6,908 nucleotides of DNA. Origin: an uncultured Lachnospiraceae bacterium. Its GTDB lineage: Bacteria > Bacillota > Clostridia > Lachnospirales > Lachnospiraceae. Location of the stretch: positions 1 to 6,908 of the forward strand of contig CAMQOJ010000230.1 in the NCBI GenBank assembly GCA_947003375.1, given 5' to 3'. A model generated the notes under the pieces. That model did not search any database. It worked only from the letters and a program-made list of their open reading frames with translations, and had not been told where the DNA came from. This document shows, one piece after another, positions 1-5,537 of this stretch. A program made the translations under genes and the position numbers. Positions within the stretch are counted from its first letter, which is position 1; each line of letters begins with the position of its first letter.

Positions 1-53
1 AGAGCGCCGTCTTAGGGAGGCGGAGGTCGCGAGTTCGAATCCCGCCACTCCGA
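1..53 (+). tRNA. tRNA-Pro (anticodon AGG), 3' part; 5' end lies before the window
   Basis: The 3' half to two thirds of a tRNA is visible. GAGC at 2-5 is the 3' strand of the D stem. The anticodon stem is CCGTC (7-11) with GGCGG (19-23), around the 7-base loop TTAGGGA (12-18). The anticodon is therefore AGG (14-16), reading the proline codon CCU. The variable loop is 5 bases (24-28), which excludes a long-arm Leu or Ser tRNA. The T arm is GCGAG (29-33), loop TTCGAAT (34-40), CCCGC (41-45), with one A-C mismatch. The acceptor strand CACTCCG (46-52) ends in G72, followed by A73. G72 and A73 are known bacterial ProRS identity features, and G37 also fits proline. The CCA end is not encoded, because TAC follows, so it must be added after transcription. 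The acceptor 5' strand and most of the D arm lie outside the window. Confidence 0.93.
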
Positions 54-60
54 TACATTA

Positions 61-107
61 GGAGATGCCAATTCTTTATTTTCAGAGAGAGGGCATCTTC
101 TTTGTTT
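61..107 (+). terminator. Intrinsic terminator after tRNA-Pro
   Basis: A 9-bp stem forms between GGAGATGCC (61-69) and GGCATCTTC (92-100), with one G-T wobble. The loop is 22 bases and the stem is followed at once by the T-rich tract TTTGTTT (101-107). It lies 7 bases after the tRNA 3' end, where a Rho-independent terminator is expected. The loop is longer than usual, so it may fold further or make the terminator leaky. Confidence 0.75.
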
Positions 108-123
108 ATAAGGGTTTATAAGG
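104..123. repeat. Perfect tandem repeat, two copies of a 10-bp unit
   Basis: GTTTATAAGG occurs at 104-113 and again, abutting, at 114-123. Its first bases overlap the T tract of the tRNA terminator. It sits about 40 bases upstream of the -35 box of the next gene. The 10-bp period is close to one DNA turn, so both units would face the same side of the helix. It could be a regulator site or simply a small slippage duplication. Nothing in the window tells these apart. Confidence 0.85.
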
Positions 124-162
124 ATACAGCGCTGGGGAAGAAAAGCTTTCGCGAGAAACCGA

Positions 163-191
163 TTGAAATCTTGCATGGGGAATGATATGAT
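163..191 (+). promoter_or_regulatory. Sigma-A type promoter for the glucosyltransferase gene
   Basis: The -35 box TTGAAA (163-168) and the -10 box TATGAT (186-191) each differ from consensus at one base and are separated by the ideal 17 bases. Transcription would start near 198. An in-frame ATG at 191-193 overlaps the -10 box and so could not be in this transcript, which supports the downstream start at 227. Confidence 0.72.
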
Positions 192-213
192 TGATCCAGC
201 AGAAAAGCGATTC

Positions 214-219
214 AGGGGG
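214..219 (+). promoter_or_regulatory. Ribosome binding site that decides the glucosyltransferase start
   Basis: AGGGGG at 214-219 lies 7 bases before the ATG at 227 and is a reasonable Shine-Dalgarno sequence. The upstream in-frame ATG at 191 has no purine-rich site before it. Together with the promoter position this favours 227. Confidence 0.6.
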
Positions 220-226
220 ATGGAAT

Positions 227-1873
227 ATGAAGAAGATTATTCAGGAGGCCAATTGGTTCCTGCATCAGAAGGTGTATGTGACGGCCCTGGCCCTCACCGC
301 TGCGTGCAGCTATGGATTTGCGGTCACCCACCACAGCATCGGCATCGATGATACGGCCATGATGCTTTATCTGGAGGACGGCCTGGAGGTGGCCATGGGC
401 AGATGGACGGTTTTTCTGCTGAACAGGGTCTTCCATATGGCCGGATTCTCACCGTTCATGCTGGAACTCATAGGCGTCGTGCTTTTGATGCTGGGGGTGA
501 CACTGTTCGGTGTCTTCATGAGGCGGATCTTCGGGGGAAGGGGAGGAATCGCGGGCTACACGATTTTCGCCTGTGTGTTTCTGTCCAATCCCATCATCAG
601 CGAGGTGTACATCTACTATTTCCACAACGGAGTGGATTTGGGGTATGTGCTGTGCGCGCTGGCGCTGCTGTCTTTCCTGAATGGCCTGGAAGGAGCGGGG
701 AGGAAGCGCTGGGCCTGGTTCGGGGGGAGCCTGCTGTGGATATGGGCTGCTGTGGGCTGCTATGAGTCTTTTTTGATTGTGTACATTCTGGGAATCCTGT
801 TATTGCTGTTCCTGCGGGGAGCCACGGGACAGGAGGCGCTGAGCCTCTCCCATGGGGCTTTCTGCCTGGGAGTCGGCGCGCTGCTTTCAGCGGGCTGCGT
901 GGTTCTGCGCACAGTGATGATTCCCGCGGTCATCGCGCTTTTCGGCCTGCAGGATGTGGTAGGCGTACAGGCCATGCGGAGCCTGTCGGAGATGCTGGTG
1001 CTGTTTGGGAGCCGGGAGGGACTGGATAATCTGCTGATGCTGGCGAAGCGATTCTGGCTGCTCTATCATGTGAATGCGTTTGTGTACCTGCCGGTGACAG
1101 GGTATGTGCTGGCGCTGTTCCTGACGGGGAGTCTGGCTCTGTACATGGCGGTGAAAAAGAGGAACTTCCTTTACCTGGCCCTGTTTGGGGGGATGGAGAT
1201 TGTCCCCTTCCTGATGACGATTGCGGAGGCCAAGGTGACAAATTACCGCACCTGCCAGTTTCTGCCGTTTTTCACGGCTGTGGGCATGCTGGTTCTGTAT
1301 ATGCTCTTTGAAAAGCGAAAATTCGTCCGGGTCTGGCGTTGCGGGGCGATTTTTCTGGCGACGGCGCTTGTTTATAACCAGGCGGACCGCATGAACAGGA
1401 GCTTTTACGCGGATTACCAGAAATATGAGAATACCAGGGAGGTTCTGAATCAGGTGGCTTGGCAGGTAGAGAGCCGGTATGGAACAGACATGCCTGTAAT
1501 CTTTACGGGATACTACGACACGCCCTTTGAATTCAGAAAGGATTTTTATGTGAGTTATTCTTCCTGGCAGTATCGCGCCATTGCGGGAATGGCGGATCTG
1601 GTGGACGTGCATCTGAAAGAGAAATATTTTGCGCCGGAGGGATATAGCTTTGTGGGCGAAGCCCTGAGCTCTTTCATCGCATGGGGCGTGGGCGCTTTTG
1701 ACGGGACCAATCGGGAAATGATACGTTTCCTGGAAATGCATGGGCATGCTTTGCGGACGGTCACGGATCCGGGGGTCATCAAAGAGGCACAGGAGATAGG
1801 AGAGACTATGCCGAAATGGCCCAGGGAGGGCTCCATCACGGAGCAGGACGGTTACATTCTGATACATATGTGA
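227..1873 (+). CDS. Polytopic membrane protein, GtrII-like glucosyltransferase family
   Basis: The protein has 548 residues from ATG 227 (MKKIIQEANW). The frame opens at ATG 191, but that ATG lies in the promoter -10 box and lacks a ribosome site. Numerous hydrophobic segments are spread over about residues 15-385 (for example 17-34, 80-98, 109-121, 136-151, 165-197, 211-240, 284-306, 314-332, 345-360, 373-384). A soluble C-terminal domain of about 160 residues follows. Between the first two helices lie I-D-D (40-42) and G-R-W (58-60), an acidic pair and a G-R-W element that I recognise from the glucosyltransferase GtrII Pfam family. Members of that family are thought to move glucose from a lipid-linked donor onto surface glycans outside the membrane, with the acidic residues as candidate catalytic groups. 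N-Y-R (339-341) before a later helix may also be conserved. No flippase (GtrA) or donor synthase (GtrB) gene adjoins it, so acceptor and donor are unknown. Codons look less GC-biased than in the genes downstream. The family call is from memory of its motifs, with no search run. Confidence 0.75.
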   Translation: MKKIIQEANWFLHQKVYVTALALTAACSYGFAVTHHSIGIDDTAMMLYLEDGLEVAMGRWTVFLLNRVFHMAGFSPFMLELIGVVLLMLGVTLFGVFMRRIFGGRGGIAGYTIFACVFLSNPIISEVYIYYFHNGVDLGYVLCALALLSFLNGLEGAGRKRWAWFGGSLLWIWAAVGCYESFLIVYILGILLLLFLRGATGQEALSLSHGAFCLGVGALLSAGCVVLRTVMIPAVIALFGLQDVVGVQAMRSLSEMLVLFGSREGLDNLLMLAKRFWLLYHVNAFVYLPVTGYVLALFLTGSLALYMAVKKRNFLYLALFGGMEIVPFLMTIAEAKVTNYRTCQFLPFFTAVGMLVLYMLFEKRKFVRVWRCGAIFLATALVYNQADRMNRSFYADYQKYENTREVLNQVAWQVESRYGTDMPVIFTGYYDTPFEFRKDFYVSYSSWQYRAIAGMADLVDVHLKEKYFAPEGYSFVGEALSSFIAWGVGAFDGTNREMIRFLEMHGHALRTVTDPGVIKEAQEIGETMPKWPREGSITEQDGYILIHM

Positions 1874-1910
1874 GCGGAGGAAAGGAAAAATAGATTCAGA
1901 TGAGGAGGCA

Positions 1911-1920
1911 GGGAGGAAGG
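1911..1920 (+). promoter_or_regulatory. Ribosome binding site of the rRNA methyltransferase gene
   Basis: GGGAGGAAGG ends 2 bases before the ATG at 1923, and its GGAGG core (1912-1916) is 6 bases from it. It is the best site upstream of any candidate start for this gene, so it supports including the basic tail in the protein. The whole stretch 1874-2270 is purine-rich, so chance matches to AGGAGG are common here. That limits the weight of this evidence. Confidence 0.55.
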
Positions 1921-1922
1921 AT

Positions 1923-3395
1923 ATGCCGATAAAGGGTGGGCCCAGAAGAGAAGAGACAGGAAAAAAAGGGACGGAAAGAAGAGCGTATAATATGGAAGAA
2001 ACCGATTCCGGAAAGGTTCGAATGCCGGAGGCAAAAAGAGGTGGACGAAAGAATGCGGAGGCGGGTATGGGACGGGAAGCCAAACGGCGCGAGGGCTTCC
2101 GGCGGGGTGCCCCGGAAAAGGGAGCCCCAAAGCGAGAGGCAGCGGAACGCCAGATATCAGGGAGAGGAGACAGGAAGGCTCCCGGAAGGAGAGGGCAGGA
2201 CCCTCAAAAGGCAGGGCGGGATATCCAAGAGAGGAAAACATCCGGAAAGAACGAGACGCAGAAGCTGTGCCCCGTAGCCTCCAAATGCGGTAGCTGCCAG
2301 TGGATCAACAGGGGCTACGGAGAGCAGCTTGAGGCCAAATCCACGAAATTCCGCAGGCTCATGGAGCCCTACTGCAGGCCGGAGCACATCATCCCCATGG
2401 ACGACCCCAACCATTACCGCAACAAGGTCCACGCGGCCTTCGGGGAGGACGCGCGGCACAGGGCCGTTTCCGGCACCTATGAGGAGAAGAGCCACCGCAT
2501 CGTCCCCATAGACAGTTGCCTGATAGAGAACCGGAAGGCGGATGAGATCATCGTGTCCATCCGGGGGCTTCTGAGATCCTTCAAGATACGGCCCTACGAC
2601 GAGGACACGGGCCGGGGGCTGCTGCGCCATGTGCTGATACGGGTGGGGCATGCCACAGGGCAGATCATGGTGGTGCTGGTGCTGGGCTATCCCATCATGC
2701 CCTCCAAGAACAATTTCGTAAAGGCCCTGCTGAAGATCCACCCGGAGATCACCACCATGGTCATCAATATCAACGACAAGGACACCAGCATGGTCCTGGG
2801 GGACAGGGAGCAGGTGATATACGGAAAAGGCTATATCGAGGATGAGCTTTGCGGCATGACCTTCCGCATCTCCCCCAAGTCCTTCTATCAGGTGAACCCT
2901 GTGCAGACAGAGAAGCTGTACGCCAAGGCCATGGAGTACGCGGGGCTCACGGGTGAGGAGACCGTGATGGACGCCTACTGCGGCACGGGAACCATCGGCC
3001 TGATCGCCAGCAGACAGGCGGACAATGTCCTGGGGGTGGAGCTGAACAGGGACGCGGTGCGGGATGCCGTCAGCAACGCCAGGCGCAACAAAATCTCCAA
3101 CGTCCGCTTTTATCAGAGGGACGCGGGGGAGTTCCTGCTGGAGATGGCGGAGGCGGGCGGGAGGCTGGACGTGCTGTTCATGGACCCGCCCAGAAGCGGC
3201 AGCAGCGAGGCCTTCCTGAACGCGGCGGCGAAGATCAGGCCCAGGCGCATCGTGTACATCTCCTGCAATCCGGAGACATTGGTGGCGGATCTGCGGATCC
3301 TGGTGAAAAAAGGGTACAAGGTGGAAAAATGCGTGGCAGTGGACATGTTCCCCTATACGGATGCCATAGAGGCAGTTGTGGCGCTGTCCCTGTGA
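1923..3395 (+). CDS. rlmD: 23S rRNA (uracil-C5)-methyltransferase, TrmA/RlmD family, with basic N-terminal tail
   Basis: The product is a SAM-dependent enzyme that methylates C5 of a uracil in RNA. By family this is probably U1939, or U747 and U1939, of 23S rRNA in the cytosol. In the 490 residues I see cysteines C116, C122, C125 (C-x5-C-G-x-C) and C199 (D-S-C), placed like the 4Fe-4S ligands of E. coli RlmD. The SAM motif DAYCGTGTIGL is at 350-360 and DPPRSG at 421-426. SCNP (447-450) holds the expected catalytic Cys448. E483 in the C-terminal MFPYTDAIEAV matches the general base, although many relatives have His residues around it (FPHT-x-HVE). Residues 1-115 are a Lys/Arg/Glu/Gly-rich low-complexity tail where many RlmD proteins carry a TRAM domain, and I see no TRAM fold there. 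Later in-frame ATGs at 1992, 2022 and 2067 (M24, M34, M49) could start a shorter tail. The gene begins 49 bases after the glucosyltransferase, with no terminator between. The exact target and the RlmD/RlmCD distinction cannot be read here. Confidence 0.9.
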   Translation: MPIKGGPRREETGKKGTERRAYNMEETDSGKVRMPEAKRGGRKNAEAGMGREAKRREGFRRGAPEKGAPKREAAERQISGRGDRKAPGRRGQDPQKAGRDIQERKTSGKNETQKLCPVASKCGSCQWINRGYGEQLEAKSTKFRRLMEPYCRPEHIIPMDDPNHYRNKVHAAFGEDARHRAVSGTYEEKSHRIVPIDSCLIENRKADEIIVSIRGLLRSFKIRPYDEDTGRGLLRHVLIRVGHATGQIMVVLVLGYPIMPSKNNFVKALLKIHPEITTMVININDKDTSMVLGDREQVIYGKGYIEDELCGMTFRISPKSFYQVNPVQTEKLYAKAMEYAGLTGEETVMDAYCGTGTIGLIASRQADNVLGVELNRDAVRDAVSNARRNKISNVRFYQRDAGEFLLEMAEAGGRLDVLFMDPPRSGSSEAFLNAAAKIRPRRIVYISCNPETLVADLRILVKKGYKVEKCVAVDMFPYTDAIEAVVALSL

Positions 3396-3478
3396 AGCCC
3401 ATGAACTGTGAGGCCCATGAAACAGCCTGTGGGCAGAGAAAGTATAAAGGATGCCCCCCGGGGCAGGAAGGAAGCTGG

Positions 3479-4486
3479 ATGAAAAAGATATTGCTGATAG
3501 CCACAGGAGGCACCATCGCCTCGGGATACACGGAGGAGGGGCTGGCGCCCAAGATAGCTGCGGCGGAGCTGCTGCAGTATGTGGAGGGATACCGGGAGTT
3601 CTGCCAGGTGGAGGTGGCGTCGCCCTTCAGCCTGGACAGCACCAATGTCTGCGGAAAGCACTGGCTGGAGCTGGCCGCGCTGATTGAGAGGCACTACGAT
3701 GACTACGACGGATTCGTCATCTGCCACGGCACGGACACAATGGCCTTCACGGCGGCCGCCCTGTCCTACCTGGTGCAGAACAGCCCCAAGCCAGTGGTGG
3801 TCACAGGGGCCCAGAAGCCGATCGACCTGCCCATAACGGATGCCAGGACCAATCTGCTGGACAGCCTGCGCTTCGCCTCCGAGGACAGGGCCCACGGCGT
3901 GAATATCGTCTTCGGCGGCAATGTGATAGCCGGAACCCGGGCCAAGAAGGAGCGCTCCAAGAGCTACAATGCCTTCTCCAGCATCAACTATCCCAGCATA
4001 GCCATGATACGGGACGGCAGGGTGGTGTTCTACATCGAGGACAAGGACAGACTGTCCGGCTCCGTGACATTCTATCATGAGCTGAACGAGGGGATTCTGC
4101 TGCTGAAGCTGATGCCGGGCATGGACGGGATGGTGCTGAACCGCCTCTTTCCGTACTATGACTGCGTAATCATAGAGGCCTTTGGGGTGGGCGGCCTGCC
4201 GGAGTACGGGCGGACGCCCTTCTACCCGGAGATCAGGCGGTGGATCGACGCGGGGAAGCTGGTGATGATGGCCACCCAGGTGACCCACGAGGGCAGCGAC
4301 ATGGAGGTGTATCAGGTGGGGAAGGCCATCAAGGAGGAGTTCCATCTGATGGAGACCTATGACATGACCCTGGAGGCCACGGTGACCAAGGTCATGTGGG
4401 CGCTGGGGCAGACAAAGGAGCCTGAGCGGTTCCGCAGGCTGTTCTATGAGACGATCAACCATGACATTTTGCTGAAGGAGCTGTAG
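3479..4486 (+). CDS. ansA: Type I L-asparaginase (cytosolic)
   Basis: The product hydrolyses L-asparagine to aspartate and ammonia. It has 335 residues, the usual length of cytosolic type I enzymes, and no signal peptide. The N-terminal MKKILLIATGGTIAS holds the first active-site motif, with Thr12 as the nucleophile. DSTN at 53-56 matches the substrate-binding Asp-Ser region. HGTDT at 83-87 supplies Thr85 and Asp86 of the second catalytic triad, and a Lys at 156 or 157 (RAKKERS) fits the triad lysine. KPVVVTGAQKPI (104-115) matches the conserved strand and loop that follow. The frame is open upstream to 3329, inside the methyltransferase gene, but the extra 50 residues resemble nothing. AGGAAGGAAG at 3465-3474 marks ATG 3479. 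A 5-bp hairpin (TGCCC 3452-3456, GGGCA 3461-3465) abuts this site and might affect its access. The methyltransferase ends 83 bases upstream and the lipoprotein gene starts 34 bases downstream. Confidence 0.93.
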   Translation: MKKILLIATGGTIASGYTEEGLAPKIAAAELLQYVEGYREFCQVEVASPFSLDSTNVCGKHWLELAALIERHYDDYDGFVICHGTDTMAFTAAALSYLVQNSPKPVVVTGAQKPIDLPITDARTNLLDSLRFASEDRAHGVNIVFGGNVIAGTRAKKERSKSYNAFSSINYPSIAMIRDGRVVFYIEDKDRLSGSVTFYHELNEGILLLKLMPGMDGMVLNRLFPYYDCVIIEAFGVGGLPEYGRTPFYPEIRRWIDAGKLVMMATQVTHEGSDMEVYQVGKAIKEEFHLMETYDMTLEATVTKVMWALGQTKEPERFRRLFYETINHDILLKEL

Positions 4487-4520
4487 CGGGAAGGCCGACA
4501 GGGAGGAAAGACAACAAAAT

Positions 4521-5537
4521 ATGCGTAAATGCAAGTGCAAATATACAAAAAAACATGCAATAAGGAGAGGTCTTCCTCTATATGCCCTGATTGCCGTAAT
4601 GCTGCTCTCTGTGCTGCCTTTGAGCGGCTGCGGAAGGGAGGCAGGGCCGGAGAGCGTCCGGATCGGATCCCTGAAAGGGCCTACCTCCCTGGGCATCCTT
4701 GATTTGATGGACAGGGCGGAAAAAGGGGAGACGAAGCATCCCTATGAGTTCCGGATGGCTGTAGGCGCGGACGAGCTGCTGCCCCTGATGGCCAAGGGGG
4801 AGCTGGACATGGCCCTGATCCCGGCCAATGTGGCGGCGGTGCTCTATCACAAGACAGAGGGCGGCGTCTGCGTGGTCGATATCAATACCCTGGGCGTCCT
4901 GTACCTGGTCACGGGGGATGAGGCGGTGGCGGGCCCGGCGGATTTAAAGGGCAGGACGATCTGCCTCACGGGAAAAGGGGCCACCCCGGAGGCCTCCCTG
5001 CGCTATGTCCTTGACAGGAGCGGCCTGGGGGAGGGGGACTATGTCCTGGAGTACAGATCGGAGGCCACGGAGGTGGCAGCGCTTCTGGCGGAGGATCCCT
5101 CCAGGGTAGGACTGCTCCCCCAGCCCTTTGCCACGGCTGCCCTCATGCAGAATGGGGATCTGCGGATCGCCATTGACATGAATGCCCAGTGGGAGCAGCT
5201 GCAGGGAGGGGAAGGAGGCGGCATGGTGACGGGGGTCACCGTGGTGCGCAGGGAATTCCTGGAGGAACATGAGGATGTAGTCGAGGATTTCCTGGAGGAG
5301 CATGGGAGCAGCGTGGCCGCCGTCAACGGCGACCCGGAGAAGGGGGCGGCGCTGGCCGTCCGGGCGGGCATCGTGGCAAAGGAGGCAATCGCCGCAGAGG
5401 CCATTCCCCGGTGCAATCTGGTCTGCGTCACCGGAGAGGAGATGAAGGCTGCCCTGTCCGCCTACCTGGAGGCGCTGGCCGGGTTCGACGCCGGGCTGAT
5501 CGGAGGGGCGCTGCCGGAGGAGGATTTCTATTATTAA
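4521..5537 (+). CDS. ABC importer substrate-binding lipoprotein, NitT/TauT (SsuA/NMT1-like) class
   Basis: The product is an extracellular receptor anchored to the membrane by lipid. It would deliver a small solute to the permease-ATPase encoded next. It has 338 residues. A strongly basic n-region (residues 1-16, K/R/H-rich, with Cys at 4 and 6) is followed by a hydrophobic core (18-34) and the lipobox L-S-G-C, giving Cys37 as the lipidated residue. The mature part starts with a strand and loop, VRIGSLKGPTSLGILDLM. Farther on lie GELDMALIPANVAAVLYHKT, NTLGVLYLVTG, DLKGRTICLTGKGATPEA and SEATEVAALL. These segments are typical of COG0715-like receptors in gut Clostridia. The class binds sulfonates, taurine, nitrate or pyrimidine precursors, and the ligand here is not readable. 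GGAGG (4502-4506) is 14 bases before ATG 4521, a long spacing, so the start is less certain than others. The 3' end contains the ribosome site of the next gene and its TAA overlaps that gene's likely start. Confidence 0.88.
   Translation: MRKCKCKYTKKHAIRRGLPLYALIAVMLLSVLPLSGCGREAGPESVRIGSLKGPTSLGILDLMDRAEKGETKHPYEFRMAVGADELLPLMAKGELDMALIPANVAAVLYHKTEGGVCVVDINTLGVLYLVTGDEAVAGPADLKGRTICLTGKGATPEASLRYVLDRSGLGEGDYVLEYRSEATEVAALLAEDPSRVGLLPQPFATAALMQNGDLRIAIDMNAQWEQLQGGEGGGMVTGVTVVRREFLEEHEDVVEDFLEEHGSSVAAVNGDPEKGAALAVRAGIVAKEAIAAEAIPRCNLVCVTGEEMKAALSAYLEALAGFDAGLIGGALPEEDFYY
5516..5523 (+). promoter_or_regulatory. Strong ribosome binding site inside the lipoprotein gene, serving the permease-ATPase
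   Basis: GGAGGAGG at 5516-5523 lies in the last codons of the lipoprotein gene. It is 6 bases before ATT 5530 and 9 bases before ATT 5533, the latter overlapping the TAA stop (ATTAA, 5533-5537). No ATG, GTG or TTG in the permease frame lies within reach. The arrangement is that of translational coupling between subunits, but with a non-standard initiation codon. Confidence 0.6.

Noticed and set aside
191..226. ATG at 191 as start of the glucosyltransferase
   Set aside because: It overlaps the -10 box TATGAT, lies before the expected transcription start, and has no ribosome site. The ATG at 227 has AGGGGG at proper distance.
887..2083. Long open frame on the - strand (398 codons) across the glucosyltransferase gene
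   Set aside because: Its composition is that of a shadow frame (Arg/His/Gln/Pro-rich). It runs across the boundary of two + strand genes and matches no family I know.
1936..2277. Second + strand open frame over the methyltransferase tail
   Set aside because: Purine-rich DNA lacks stops in several frames. This one has no better ribosome site than 1923 and does not join the methyltransferase domain.
3397..3421. Direct repeat GCCCATGAA at 3397-3405 and 3413-3421 as a regulatory site
   Set aside because: It is a short repeat in GC-rich intergenic sequence with no nearby promoter boxes to give it meaning. Chance is the simpler reading.
3413..3434. Possible terminator after the methyltransferase (GCCCA with TGGGC)
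   Set aside because: The stem is only 5 bp with a 12-base loop and is followed by AGAGAAAG, with no T tract.
3443..3448. TATAAA as a -10 box for the asparaginase gene
   Set aside because: The region 17 bases upstream (AAACAG) bears no likeness to TTGACA, so I could not support a promoter.
3329..3478. Upstream extension of the asparaginase frame by 50 residues, overlapping the methyltransferase
   Set aside because: The extension has no family resemblance, and a good ribosome site with the canonical MKKILLIATGGTIAS start lies at 3479.
3353..4696. Long open frame on the - strand (447 codons) across the asparaginase gene
   Set aside because: It is antisense to a gene with intact catalytic motifs. 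Its product is His/Gln/Pro-rich with no recognisable domain, as expected from the complement of GC-rich third positions.
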